A model generated the notes under the pieces. The model did no database searches. It worked only from the letters and a program-made list of their open reading frames with translations, and was not told the DNA's origin. Below are positions 53,905-64,000 of a stretch of DNA of 64,000 nt, in pieces; within the stretch, counting starts at the first letter, position 1; each line of letters begins with the position of its first letter. Location: NCBI GenBank assembly GCA_029204225.1, contig CM055109.1:43401054-43465053 (forward strand), written 5' to 3'. The position numbers and the translations under genes are program-made. The stretch is from Diphasiastrum complanatum (Eukaryota > Streptophyta > Lycopodiopsida > Lycopodiales > Lycopodiaceae).

Positions 53905-54360
53905 GGTGGAGAGAATATCTCTATTGAATTCAAGGAGAATTGCCAGAGCCAAGACATTAAACAGTAGTTTAACACTCCCTATTTACCTCAGTCTAACGGC
54001 TTAGCCAAGAGGAAGAATCATACCTTGGTCGAGTTAGCCAAATGCATGCTGGCACATGCGTCATTGCCTAAGAGCTTCTGGGTTGAAGCTATTTCCACTA
54101 CAACTTACATCCAGAACAGATGTTTGGCTAAGGCTCTCTCAAGCAAAACACCCTATGAGGTTTGGACGAGATGTAAGTCTTCATTGAAGAATCTACAAGT
54201 ATTTGGTTGCATCGCCTGCACGCAGATTCTGAAGAAGACAAGGAAGAAATTTGACTTTCAAAGTCTAAAGACCATCTTGATCGGTTATACTTCCTACGAA
54301 ATTACTATAAGTTGTATGACCCTGATACCCAACATATTTTATTCAACGGGGATATAGTCT
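53905..54360 (+). pseudogene. Copia G integrase C-terminal half
   Basis: Starts GGENISIEFKENCQ just after the second catalytic Asp. Then LPQSNGLAKRKNHTLVELAK, where the catalytic Glu (usually AERKN) is Lys. FWVEAISTTTYIQNRC, PYEVWTRCKSSLKNLQVFGC and LIGYTSYE follow. Inactive. Confidence 0.83.
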
Positions 54361-54589
54361 TTATTGAGGATCAATTCATCGACTTCAAAGGCAAAGGTAA
54401 AGTTCCATTTGAACATTTGACACCTGCCATCGACACGATAATTTAAGCCTCAAGCCAGCCAACACAAACTCCAAGGAGATCGAACCGAGTGCACACATAG
54501 CCAACAAAGAAAATTTTGAGTCTGTTTGTCTATTTATGCAGGAACCGACTTTAGTCGAAGATGCATTTAGCCAATCAAACTCTGATCTC

Positions 54590-55330
54590 TAGAGAGAAGC
54601 AATGTACAAAGAATATTCCTCTCTAATCAAGAACCAGACATGGTAATTGGTCGAACTACCTATCGGCAATAATCTTATCGATTGCAAATGGGTCTTCAAG
54701 ATCAAGTATAAAGCTGATGGGAGTATTGACCAAAGGAAGGCTTGACTAGTAGCCAGAGGATTTTCTTAAATCTCAAACATCGACTACAATGAGACATTCA
54801 GTCCAGTAGTCAAACATTCATCGATTTGAGTCCTCTTATCTTTTACTGTTGTCGATGACCTCAAAGTACATTATGAAGAATCATGTCTGTAAACTACACA
54901 AGGTATGGCTTGAAACAATCAGTAAGAGTTTGGTTTCAGAGGATCAACACATTCCTCATCTAGCATGGCGTCAAACCAAGCACTACTGATTCTAACATTT
55001 ATTTCAAGTCAGTGCAACATTCCTTCATTATCATCACCTTGTATGTCGATGATACATTGCTTTTCAGCAACAAAACGATCAGGTGAAGGATGCTATGAAC
55101 AGATGTTGTCCTCCGAATTCGACATGACCAATTTGGATGAGGCTCACCACTGTCTTGGAATTCAAATCCATCGAGATAGAGAGAGACGACTGATCTACAT
55201 TACTCAAAAAATGTATCTTCATAATATTTTTATCATATATAATGTGATTAATTGCAAAGAAGCTCACTCACCAATGGATCCAGGCCTACGACTGTGGAAG
55301 GACCAATGTCCTCAAACAAAGTAGGAAAAT
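54590..55330 (+). pseudogene. Copia G reverse transcriptase
   Basis: MYKEYSSLIKNQTW, IDCKWVFKIKYKADGSID, IDYNETFSPVVKHSSI, then in another frame IIITLYVDDTLLFSNK (catalytic YVDD near 55045), and DEAHHCLGIQIHRDRERRLI, YITQKMYLHNIF. At least eight stops or frame changes. Confidence 0.82.
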
Positions 55331-55479
55331 GAGCAAATGAGAGAGTATATGTATCAATCGATACTCGGCTCTCTCATGTATGCAATGGTCTCTGTACAAG
55401 ACCTGACATCACTTTTGTAGTTAGCTCATTAAGCCAATTCATGGCTAATCCATGAATCATACATTGGAAGGCTCTTATC

Positions 55480-55790
55480 AGAGTCATGAGGTATATTCGA
55501 GCTACAACGGACCTGTGCATCTGCTATGGAGAAGTCAACAACGACAATCTCCGTCAGCTATGTGGATATTTAAATGCAAGCCGGAGAGGAGATGTAGATA
55601 CTCGTAAATCCACATCTGGATTTACATTCTTCTTCAACGGCGGTCCTATCTCCTGCAATAGTCGTAAGCAAACCTCTATTCCTCTCTCTTCCACAGAAGC
55701 AAAATACATTTATTTGTCTGAAAAATTTATTGTCCCTAGATTTACTCTAGGAGGAGCTTTAGAAATTTGTTTGGTTGAATAATATAGCAT
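55480..55790 (+). pseudogene. Copia G RNase H (partial)
   Basis: VMRYIRATTDLCICYGEVNN, a degraded first Asp region (LRQLCGYLNASRRGDVDTRK, usual form YxDADWAGD), STSGFTFFFNGGPIS, RKQTSIPLSSTEAKYIYLSE with the catalytic Glu (STEAKY). Breaks off after FIVPRF. Confidence 0.8.
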
Positions 55791-57484
55791 GATATGGTTG
55801 CCAAATGTAGTGCTTAAGTTCCTCTCTCTCATAAGATCTTACACCATGGATCCCGACCACACTACCAAGAGATTGTGGTAATTTGCTACCAAGTGTTGTT
55901 GAAAATTTCATGATAAGATTGTATTTGGATTATACTTACTTCCATTGGACTAAAACAACTGGTACTTCAAAAAATCTCTCAATTATATAGGTATGCAACA
56001 TAATGAACATACTTGACATCCAAAGGAGCTACTACTTCTTATACTCTCAATATACCATAGTAATGTCTCATACGTACTTGTTTACATAGCTTTCATATGA
56101 ACAATTATAATTTCAACAAATAATTTATTAAAGCTTGCTATGAGCCAACCAATTTTCTTTTATGGTTATGATGTACTTTCTCTTAGTCGATTTTCATCTG
56201 GAATGTTTGGATATACCATAAGCACTACATAGTGGTTAGGATCCGTAGTAGAGTTTATATGCTTTTAGACTCATTTTTCATACAATTTGGAGATAATGGT
56301 TACATGATTGACTACATAAACATAGTATATAAATTACAAGCTACAAGTGGTGTTGCTTTTGTACTACATCATATTGTCCTAACTTCAGTATCATACTAAG
56401 TCTATTTCTTTGTTTTGGTGGGATGGTGACATATCAACCAAGAATCTTGGATTCTAGTTTACTTGTGATGGTTTTGTTTACTATAATGCCCTCTAATGGC
56501 TAAATCTATTTTGTGTTTTGTGTTAAAGGATAAAAAAAGGTACAATCTTGACTTCTTAAGACAAATTATGTAAATCACACACGCGTGTGCACACACACAT
56601 GCAAATGACACAAAGAGCATAATCTTTGACCTTGAAGAGTAGGATGCAAATGATCGTGAGTTGCAACCCCATGCAGGTTGTGAACCATAATGCTTCACTA
56701 TTTGAAGTTACGGACCCTTGTGGTGTATGAAGGAATGATCAGTGGGAATATGAATTTAATAGAAGATAATTTCTTAACTTTTGGAACTATAATGAAAATC
56801 TCTTTCAAGAATGCCTTTTGTACAATTTTACAAGTAGGCTATAAAAGTCCATCATCGACTTACATGTCTATAAATATTTTTTTTATCATCGATAAAATTT
56901 TTACCCGATTCTATAAACCAACTTGTTATATAGAACAATACTCAAACTTTTGACATCACATTTTACAATCATCTTGGGTAAGAGCAAGTACAATTGTTGC
57001 TCTTCTTTTACACCAGAGAATGGTCTTTCTAAAGACCTATATTGGGGTTGGGGTGATTCTATATTCCCTAACAAGTTGGCTGTGACTTCTCATATTATGC
57101 TTATCACCAATTAAAGTCATTGGAAAGACCATTTCGCCTTGGCATAAAGTCTTTGTAGGGTAGTCTAAATAGCTTAAATGTCATTGAAGGAGACACAACT
57201 TTGAAAATGACCCTTACCATCAATGAACTCGACTAAAAAGGCTACTACATAAAGGTTTTTGTTGAGGTGGTTGAATGTGGGCTTTAAAATTTTCACTAGT
57301 TTGTGGGTGGGATATATATATGGGTGAAAGACCCAATAATAATAAGAGTCAAAATGTCCCATTAAGGGCCTCTCTTAATTTTATGCTCTCTGGAGTGATT
57401 GGAAGAGACAAACTCCAAGCATCTTTGTGTGCTCTGGACATGCTTATGTTTTTAAAGCTAGGTACATACATTTTGATGTTTTTT
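55791..57484. other. AT-rich low-copy-looking region, no gene seen
   Basis: No retroelement domain, LTR or convincing ORF. A short CA/GT run lies at about 56577-56600 (CACACGCGTGTGCACACACA). It could be ancient repeats or true intergenic DNA upstream of the TMEM205-like gene. Confidence 0.4.
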
Positions 57485-57601
57485 TGAGTGGCAAAAAATG
57501 CTTCTTGGTTTCCAAGGGGAGGCTCGAACCTGGGACCAAAGAAACGTTGGATGCCAAGCTAACCAGTTGAGCCAACCCCGTTGGGTGAGTGGCAAAAAAT
57601 G
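57485..57601 (-). mobile_element. Very short tRNA-derived SINE with 16 bp TSD
   Basis: The 85 bp core 57501-57585 is flanked by perfect repeats TGAGTGGCAAAAAATG (57485-57500 and 57586-57601). On the minus strand the core holds a Pol III A box (TGGCTCAACTGG) and B box (GGTTCGAGCC) at tRNA spacing. It ends in a 5 bp stem with a 3-base loop (57504-57516), like the 3' hairpins read by LINE reverse transcriptases. It does not fold as a full tRNA. Retroposition by a LINE is inferred from the TSD. Confidence 0.85.
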
Positions 57602-58249
57602 GAAAGACATTTCTCACAAACTCTTTTCTTTAAACATTTAGAAAAAAAGCAAAAAATAGAATTACCAACTTTGCCATTGGGAAATCCCAAATACACTTCC
57701 TACTATATATTCTTTGAATTTTATTATTATTTATAGATATGTTTTTCCTATTAAAACTATGCATATCCTTTCTATTATCATCCAATATTGTACTTAATTT
57801 TTTTACAATAAAACTCAATCAAAAGATTTCCTTTATACTACTCAAAGCAATGGATTATTTAGTAAATATTCTTTCTATAATTTTAACCAATAAACTTTTA
57901 AGTTTAAACTTTTTTTATTCAATGAAGAATCTACTCTAAGCCATTTCGAGTTATTATTTTAGAGACTAAAATGAACTAGAAAGCGGCCGTGAGCAGGCCC
58001 GTCACCGTGTGTAGTACGTTTGCTCATAGCTAGCTACCGGGCATAATTAACGTTTTGGCCCTTCAACTGTCCGCTATGGCTTTGAACATTTGTGTTTTAA
58101 GCGAGACACATGTCCGTTATCAGCCCATGTCCGCTTTTAGCCCAAAGGCCAGTGTGCAAGGCATATTGACATTGAAGAGCTTGAAGCCTTCAAAATGCAG
58201 GCCCGACTCCTCCATATCTGCATATTTCCGTTTTATTAAATTCTCGAAG

Positions 58250-58251
<2 letters not shown>
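57602..58251. promoter_or_regulatory. Upstream region of the TMEM205-like gene
   Basis: 57602-57950 is AT-rich. 57960-58250 is more GC-rich and likely includes promoter and 5' UTR. No clear TATA box lies close to the gene. An ATG at 58076 opens a 139-codon frame (to 58495) that overlaps the main start in another frame. Confidence 0.45.

Positions 58252-58287
<36 letters not shown>
58252..58287 (+). repeat. (GA)18 tract in the 5' UTR
   Basis: 36 bp of GA repeats about 55 bp before the start codon. Plant GAGA-binding BBR/BPC proteins bind such tracts, so a regulatory role is possible but not shown. Confidence 0.9.
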
Positions 58288-58288
<1 letters not shown>

Positions 58289-58340
58289 GAGAAAGGAGCA
58301 TTGGATCGAGAGAAAGTTGCGAACAGAAAAAGTTGGAGCG

Positions 58341-58576
58341 ATGTGGATTACTCGATTTGTGGTGGTGTTAGCGTTCTTGGCCTTAGGGTTGGTGGTATCG
58401 CCAGCGCCGCTGACTTCGAAATGGAAGCATGCAAGCGGGCTGTCAGGAGCAACGACCTGGAGCGATGGCTTGGGCGGCAGAGTAGTAGCTCTTAAGTTGG
58501 CGTATCTGCTAAGCTTCGCAACAGCATGGGGGGCATCTCTGTGGGTCACCTTCATCGGTGGCATTATCATGTTCAG
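58341..58576 (+). CDS. TMEM205/DUF4149-like membrane protein, exon 1
   Basis: Starts at ATG 58341 (MWITRFVVVLAFLALGLVVS) and runs 78 codons plus two bases to an AG/GTTACT donor at 58576/58577. Features: an N-terminal hydrophobic segment (residues 3-22), a short hydrophilic loop, then VALKLAYLLSFATAWGASLW and VTFIGGIIMFR, the hallmark of plant TMEM205-like proteins (usual wording KLAHLLCFATAWGA). An intron right after GGIIMF fits the family as I know it. The role of the plant proteins is poorly known; they are predicted multi-pass membrane proteins. I did not find the next exon (expected to begin with an LPRHQFG-like motif) up to 64000, so the intron exceeds 5.4 kb or the gene is truncated. 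I chose this ATG because it alone gives the conserved N-terminus. Confidence 0.82.
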
Positions 58577-59629
58577 GTTACTTTTTCTCAATTTAATGCC
58601 TTCTTGAATGCTCAAAGTGTAGATTATCTCTGCGCTGCGAGGCATCGATCGTTAGTTGATCTTGCCTTCAAGTTTTTGTGTTTGAGCACGTTATGGCGGA
58701 AGCTTCACCAAGATTGAGCTATTCAAATGAAAGGATAATTGATGCTATGGCCTGTGACGCTAATTTTAGAGGGATTTATTTTGGCGATTCTTCACAAACT
58801 CATGAACTGATAAAGTTTCTCAATCTCTAGATATGTTGTGTGTTTGTCACCCGGATTACAAGTGGTCCTATGCTCGTTGTGTGATTGTTTGTAATTTGAT
58901 TCCTATCAGAAGTCCTGATATCCATTTTTCAGATTAGACGAAAAATTTGCATTTTCACTACTTATAGATCAGTTTCTTCAAAGACAGTTATCTATAGAAA
59001 ACATTATTTGACTTTTGCTTTGGTGACGGGTCCGTGACTAATGATACTGGTGTTTGTTTTATACAAATATACACTTTATTAATATTAGGTAATAGGCCGA
59101 GCCTAACTCAAGGCTGTATTATGTCAACAGTACAACAGGCAGGTTTGAGCCTGTGCCACAGCAGCTGCAGTTACACTGTTACTCAACTTGAGTCTTGACC
59201 TGCTGTTAAGTGTGAGGGGTGCTTGCCGTTTGTTTGCTTGTTATTCCCTCCCTCTTGACTCTCAACCAATGGACTCTACAGTCTCTAAGGATGGATTCAG
59301 GCTGCAGGCATGTTTGTTTGCCCCTTTGCTTCATCTTTTTTTTCTATTTACCGTTTTGACGTCCTGGCAACTCAAATATCATGCCTTTCATATTTCCAAG
59401 GCAAATTGCCTGGTAAATTTTAGTTGGAACTGATTGGCCCATTTGCCTTAAATTGTCTGTGACAACTATACTCGCTAGGCAATGAACCTTGACCAAGAAA
59501 ACTGCCCTCGTTGTTTTTAAGGCAAAGAGGAGTGCCACCTATGTGCCGCAGTGGCAACCATGGTTTCAATATAAGGTTCTCAAATATCATTACATTAAAT
59601 AACAGCAGCATTTGTACATATGTATGGTG
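58577..59629 (+). other. Intron sequence (first part)
   Basis: Starts GTTACT. Nothing coding. A B-box-like GGTTTGAGCC at about 59142 may be a decayed tRNA-derived repeat. Confidence 0.55.
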
Positions 59630-60213
59630 CATAGTTGCACTGCGTGTTTCAGAAACGCGTTCAGAAACGCGTTCACGCGTTTCTGAAATATGGAATTTTT
59701 TTTCAGAAACGTTTTTTTTAAAAAAAAAAAAATTTGGTTTTTTTTGTGCGATATGGGTATCAGGTGAAAGCTCTAATTAAGAGCATAATTACTGTGTAAT
59801 TTACCGACTGTTTCGGGTGTAGGATGGTCAAGTTCAGGTGCATTAATCCATGTTGGGTTTTGTCAAGGATAAAAATTCAAAACTAACCTCTAGCCTGTCT
59901 GTTACGATCACAGATGGTCCCAAACCCCCCACCGGGGGGCTACCGCCCCCCGAACCCCCTGAGCATTTATTGAAAACCAGAGCAAATAACAACCAAATAG
60001 CTATTGAAAATAAGATCTGTTTGTGACCCATCTACTGCACTTCTGAGAGGCAAAACGCTCGTTTGACCATTGATACCCTAAAAAAATTTCAGCCATAAGC
60101 TATTTTTCCAAAAAAAAAAAAAAAAAGATTTTTTTTTTTTTTTTGCGATTTTGGGAGGAGAAACGCGTTTTCCGAAACGTCTCCTCCCAGAAACGCGATT
60201 CTGTGCAACTATG
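59630..60213. mobile_element. hAT-like MITE, 584 bp
   Basis: Terminal inverted repeats CATAGTTGCAC (59630-59640) and GTGCAACTATG (60203-60213). The flanking 8 bp are GTATGGTG (59622-59629) and ATATGGTG (60214-60221), 7 of 8 identical, the size made by hAT transposases. Subterminal AAACGCG motifs repeat in both orientations near both ends. A perfect 8 bp GC hairpin lies at 59933-59952. No transposase gene. Confidence 0.78.
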
Positions 60214-60223
60214 ATATGGTGTT

Positions 60224-60545
60224 CGAGACTTGAAAGCATAGTAGGGTTAGTAGGGCTAACCACCCAGCCAATGCACTCTACTCTGATAGAGAATGTCCCT
60301 CCTAGCCCAATGTAAGCTTATGGTATGCTCTGTGCCGTGTGCATTAACACCATTGACGGTTCACTAAACACCTAACTGTTGATGTCAGTACCTAACATAG
60401 GACCTTATCCGTTGTTGGGCCCTATGCTAAAGTTAGACCTTAATGCTTATGGACCAATATTGGGCCTATCTACACCGTGTCGCCCTATACTGTGCTTTCC
60501 TGATCGGTTTTGTTAGGGTTTGTCCTTGGTTACAGGCTCGTAACA
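60224..60545 (-). repeat. Chromovirus 3' LTR (partial)
   Basis: On the minus strand the LTR begins TGTTACGAGCC at 60545, right after the PPT. The far end could not be fixed and may be truncated near the MITE. Confidence 0.55.
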
Positions 60546-60558
60546 CTCCCTACCCCTT
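60546..60558 (-). other. Chromovirus polypurine tract
   Basis: AAGGGGTAGGGAG on the minus strand, between the Pol stop and the LTR start. Confidence 0.8.
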
Positions 60559-60690
60559 AAGAATTGTCTTGGTCCCCTAAGATAAAATCTGGAAATAATT
60601 CGTGAAGAACTCTACCCCTTTCCCAAGTGGCATTCTCAACAGGCTGATCCCTCCACTTGACTAAATATTCTTGATATAGGTCTTAGAAAA
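60557..60690 (-). pseudogene. Chromodomain end of a chromovirus integrase
   Basis: The frame reads LYQEYLVKWRDQPVENATWE, then LHELFPDF and GDQDNS with TAA at 60559-60557. YLVKW and ATWE are the aromatic-cage and strand signatures of the chromodomain that steers chromovirus integration to heterochromatin. Everything upstream is deleted from about 60690. Confidence 0.87.
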
Positions 60691-61147
60691 CTGCTTGCTC
60701 ATACAAGTAATCCAAGACAAGAGACCTATTGTTGTTAGACAATAGTCATACACATGAAAAAGAACACAAACAACAACGATGAAGCAATGATGATGAGAAG
60801 GACTCCAACTATGTCCCATTGTCTATGGACTAGGGTGCACTACATACAAATTCAAATAAATTGAGACTATATTCATATTTTGAGACTTTTTAAGTAAATG
60901 AATATTTTAAGACTTCTTAACCAAATTGAATGTAGATTCATTGTCTCTAAGTATATATTCTTATCATGTGACAACAACATTAGTTTTAATCTTATTAGTT
61001 ATACACTTTTAATATTCAATAGATGAAGAGATTTTCTATTTGAGAACATCAATAGTCTCAAAATAGTTGAATTTGTGTTCTATGCCAAAAAGCAAAAGCA
61101 AAAGCAAAACCAATCTAAAAGCAACCTAAAAGCAAATGCCTAATTAA
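60691..61147. other. AT-rich intronic/intergenic stretch
   Basis: No gene, RNA or repeat boundary recognised. A-rich AGCAAAAGCAAAAGCAAAAC occurs near 61090. Confidence 0.4.
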
Positions 61148-61286
61148 TGTCTCTATATAAGGCAAAAGCACCCAACACCTATCTAGAGAAAATCTTGTGC
61201 TCCAAATCAAGCACTAGTGATGTCTCTAAGGCAAAAGCACCCAACATCTATCTAGAGAAAATCTTGTGCTCCAAATCAAGCACTAG
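61148..61286. repeat. Tandem duplication (73 + 66 bp)
   Basis: 61148-61220 and 61221-61286 are adjacent copies beginning TGTCTCT and ending AAGCACTAG. The second lacks a few bases (TATAT region). Confidence 0.9.
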
Positions 61287-61982
61287 AATCTCGAACTTGA
61301 GTCTAATTAAATTCTAACTTGACTTTACTAAATATAGGTAAAGGCCCCTAGAATTAGCAAGCAAGCATTGCCTAATAATCCTAATTAATCCTAGATGACA
61401 ACATTAGGGGTAACAATGTGAACATTAACTCTAACACTCCCCCTTAATGTTTACTTCAAGAAGTATGCATAGCACAAGTATGCATGTATATCCTCCCCAT
61501 GACACCCATGTAATGAAGATTCTTAATTTTGATGTAGAATCCACGATCAGCTATGATCTCAATGTCTTCATTGCTCTATGTAGAACTTCGTATGATGATG
61601 CAGAATTCGTTCATATGTTGATCCTTTTCGTATGAACTTGCTTCATATGACTTTCCAATGTCTTTGCTTTTGTCTTCATGTCCCTTAGTGCATATGTGTG
61701 ACCTCCATGAGTGCAACATGTCACCTGATTCCTTGACTTCCTTTTCATCAAAGAACTTGACTCTCCCTGAAATAAATAATGTGGATATGATGTCTCCTAA
61801 GAAACTCATATATCTTTTGAACGCTTGGGTGTCGTGCACTAGTGATGTCATGACATTCATATAGAACTTGGTGCTTAAAATTCTCTAGATCAAGGACACA
61901 TACCCTATTTCTGCAGAGCAAATACTCATCCTTAATGGAATGTTGTTTCCATTTGAATCCTTGAGAAATCAGAACCTCAACT
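61287..61982. other. Unassigned stretch
   Basis: A minus-strand frame of 94 codons (61860-61576) has some protein-like wording but no family. It is interrupted by the LTR starting at 61983. It could be a decayed element; no support beyond that. Confidence 0.35.
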
Positions 61983-62451
61983 TGTTAGAAATCAATCTGA
62001 TTCATTTATGTAAGCTCTAAATGTGATACTGTAATTAGTGTACAGTTAATTATATTTGTTGTATTCGATTGTGTTTGGGATGTGACCCACTATGGATATA
62101 TTGATCGTTCACTGATCCTGTAGCCGGCTACTTGGGTTAGCCGAGTAGCCACACGTAGGAAAAATTAGCCTGTACAATGTTATTTCCAATACCTGCTATA
62201 CTCTCAGGGGCATGTCTTGAGTTTGTCGGTCGAATTTGGCCATGTTGGGCCCGACCTTAGTTTGGCAGGTGGTATGCCAATTTTAGGACATCTGTCTTTT
62301 TCATGCAGGTTGTGGATTTCATATATGTATAGTTTTCTTTGTAATACATTAAAACTTTTGCTGTGCCATCTTTAAGAGCTTGTGAGGAATGGCTATGGTG
62401 ATTGATTGATGTGATCTGCATACTGCACTAGATCCTAATGGAATTTTAACA
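61983..62451 (+). repeat. Element K 5' LTR, 469 bp
   Basis: TGTTAGAAATCAATC to TTTTAACA, followed at once by a PBS. An AATACATTAAAA-like stretch near 62342 may hold the polyadenylation signal. Confidence 0.75.
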
Positions 62452-62469
62452 TGGTATTAGAGCGGCAGG
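62452..62469 (+). other. Element K primer-binding site
   Basis: TGGTATTAGAGCGGCAGG, one base off the usual TGGTATCAGAGC initiator-tRNA-Met site. Confidence 0.8.
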
Positions 62470-64000
62470 GTGTTGCAGGTATGCACGATCCGGTGGAGCT
62501 ATGGGATAACGTCTTTCACCAGGAAAAACGACACTCAAAGCGTCTTAGGAGAGAGGACTCCATATGGGGTATCGGCAGTCCGGATGGCAGGAGACAACAA
62601 AGTTCCTTCGATCGGAGCTTCGAAGAAGATCAGAACGATCGTCGTAAGGGAATTCTAAGAAGAATTCTGGAGAAACTTGCAGTTACGGTGATTTTGGAGA
62701 AATCATCGATGGTGGCCTGATAATTCACTGTGTGGACAGCCGTTTGTGTGAACGGGGCTTGCAAGGGATTTGCAAAGAGCAGTGACAGAGAGCCATAGCA
62801 ATTTACAGGGATCAATTGGGTGCAAAACTGAGAAACTTTTAGAAATTTCTGGTTTCAAGGGATGATTGACAGATTTTTCAAAAAATCAAGCTGTTTGACG
62901 TCCGGACCAATTCTTAGGTTGTAAATTGCCTCGGAAAGGCAGAGGTAGGACGACCCCCGTGGAGCGAAGAGCTGCAAGAGAAAGCTTAGAAAAAGTCTGA
63001 GCAAAGCCTAACATATTCTTCTTCTCATGGCTAGGGTTTTAAAGGAGAAAATCGTGGATCTTTCTCTACACAACGGTTTTCTGAGCTGTCAATGACTGAT
63101 AGTGGGCGCCCTGGTGTGTAGAATTAGCATTGAGGAGGCCGTGGAATGTTGGCAAAGATAGAGTGATCTGAACTTGGCGGCCATAGCAAGCTTGGAAAGC
63201 AAGAAGCTGCAAAAAAAGAAGAAGGAGAAGCACGGGCGTGGATAGATCCCGCGAGGGCCGTAGCGCTTGTAAGGATGTAGCGGCTAGAGGGACGCAGTTC
63301 AGTGCACCGGAACGAGCTAGTCCGCAAGATATTGCATCAAGTGGATCCACGATGGAAATTGAAGGAAATCTAGACCGTCATATCTAGATGGATCGTTGGA
63401 TGCAAGAGAAAAGGGCCCAAGGTGGGATGAAGGCCATTAGAGCCTATTTTTTCATTAAAAATCTTCAATGTGAAATGCATTCAAAGGACCCGCCATTTAG
63501 AATGGGCAATTCTTCATTAAAAAACTTCAGATTGAAATTGCAGTTCGTGTTTTGCAAGTCACCCTTTGGAAAGGGATATCTTTGGCTAGAGGGCACCTTT
63601 TTTGGCCATCCTTGGGCCAAAATGACCCCTGAAACTGGTTGCTTAGAGCCAACAGACAGGGCGACGTCACCGAGCAGGGGGAAACACGTTTTGGGGGGTT
63701 TTCATCACCATTCCATCGTGGGGAGTGCAAGTGACCTAGTGATGGGCTACATTCACCGTTTGTGTACCGTAGGGCCAAATTTGGGGCTATTTTTGGTTGG
63801 TGAAACCTACTACAGGGCGGTACAATGAGGCATTATTGCTTCGAAATCATTATTACTTACTTCTAACAGGGTAACATGGTGTTTGGAAGCGGTAAATGAG
63901 CAATCACAGGTGAGAGGTAGGCATGATATGCCGGTTACAGGTGAAAAATTCTTGTGATCAGGTTCAACTCTTGGGGTTCAAACCAACCAACGTCAAGTGG
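62470..64000 (+). mobile_element. Element K leader/interior, continues past the window
   Basis: Downstream of the PBS. Short frames only (for example HDPVELWDNVFHQEKRHSKR near 62480). No gag or pol domain by 64000. It may be a long leader or a non-autonomous element; the other LTR is outside. Confidence 0.5.

Larger units (their letters stand above)
53905..55790 (+). mobile_element. Copia G: decayed + strand Copia pol
   Basis: Integrase (53905-54360), linker, RT (54590-55330) and RNase H (55480-55790) in Copia order with many stops. Gag, protease and both LTRs are missing. Confidence 0.85.

Noticed and set aside
57501-57585. Functional tRNA gene on the minus strand
   Set aside because: A and B boxes are present, but acceptor and T stems do not pair properly and the perfect 16 bp TSD points to a retroposed SINE.
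58190-58645. 151-codon minus-strand frame opposite the TMEM205-like exon
   Set aside because: It is the antisense shadow of the exon and the GA tract; no domain.
59100-59170. Second tRNA-derived SINE (B-box-like GGTTTGAGCC)
   Set aside because: No convincing A box at tRNA spacing and no TSD; too weak to call.

Overview
The window looks like nuclear DNA of a land plant with a large, repeat-rich genome. A gymnosperm or fern would fit, but the sequence does not settle this. I found no bacterial operons, ribosome-binding sites, rRNA or intact tRNA genes. About 85% is transposable-element sequence of several ages, mostly Ty1/Copia and Ty3/Gypsy LTR retrotransposons nested in each other. The only convincing host gene is the first exon of a TMEM205/DUF4149-like membrane protein (58341-58576, +). 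Its donor splice site opens an intron that does not close before the window ends and is itself full of elements.

Layout. 1-2412: Copia pol relics (-). 2413-4180: a tandem array of units of about 370 bp, each with a small hairpin. 4181-8508: an uncharacterised multi-domain ORF family (copy 1, -) broken by a solo LTR with target-site duplication (TSD) GGTTT. 9660-12850: decayed Tat/Athila-like Gypsy (-). 12915-13602: orphan + strand ORF. 13835-16865: Copia A (-) without recognisable LTRs. 17465-18482: an LTR with a polypurine tract (PPT) on its left and a primer-binding site (PBS) on its right. 20835-26470: Gypsy C (-), which carries two retropepsin-like domains in tandem, an in-frame RT/integrase-tail fusion, and a Copia fragment flanked by a duplicated stretch of about 0.7 kb. 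26560-30106: copy 2 of the ORF family (-), broken by a solo LTR with TSD GCTGG. 30670-33800: chromovirus-like Gypsy D (-).

34254-40114 is a complete, very young Copia element: two identical 653 bp LTRs, TSD GACTT, and an uninterrupted 1316-codon gag-pol. It sits inside the LTR of an older element. 41768-42304 is a Copia RNase H fragment (+) joined head-on to Copia I (-, 42297-50697). A non-autonomous LARD (large retrotransposon derivative; 43997-49039, TSD CTCCA, 1229 bp LTRs) sits in the Copia I gag. 50698-55790 holds another Copia gag scrap, Gypsy H (+), an LTR tail and Copia G (+). 55791-58250 is mostly element-free and contains one tiny tRNA-derived SINE with a 16 bp TSD. 58252-64000 holds the TMEM205-like exon and its intron, with a hAT-like MITE, a chromovirus tail with chromodomain, and the 5' end of another LTR element.

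Apart from the young Copia gag-pol and the host exon, nearly every reading frame is broken. Several breaks are C-to-T type changes (CAG to TAG, CGA to TGA, TGG to TAG or TGA), as expected of old methylated elements.
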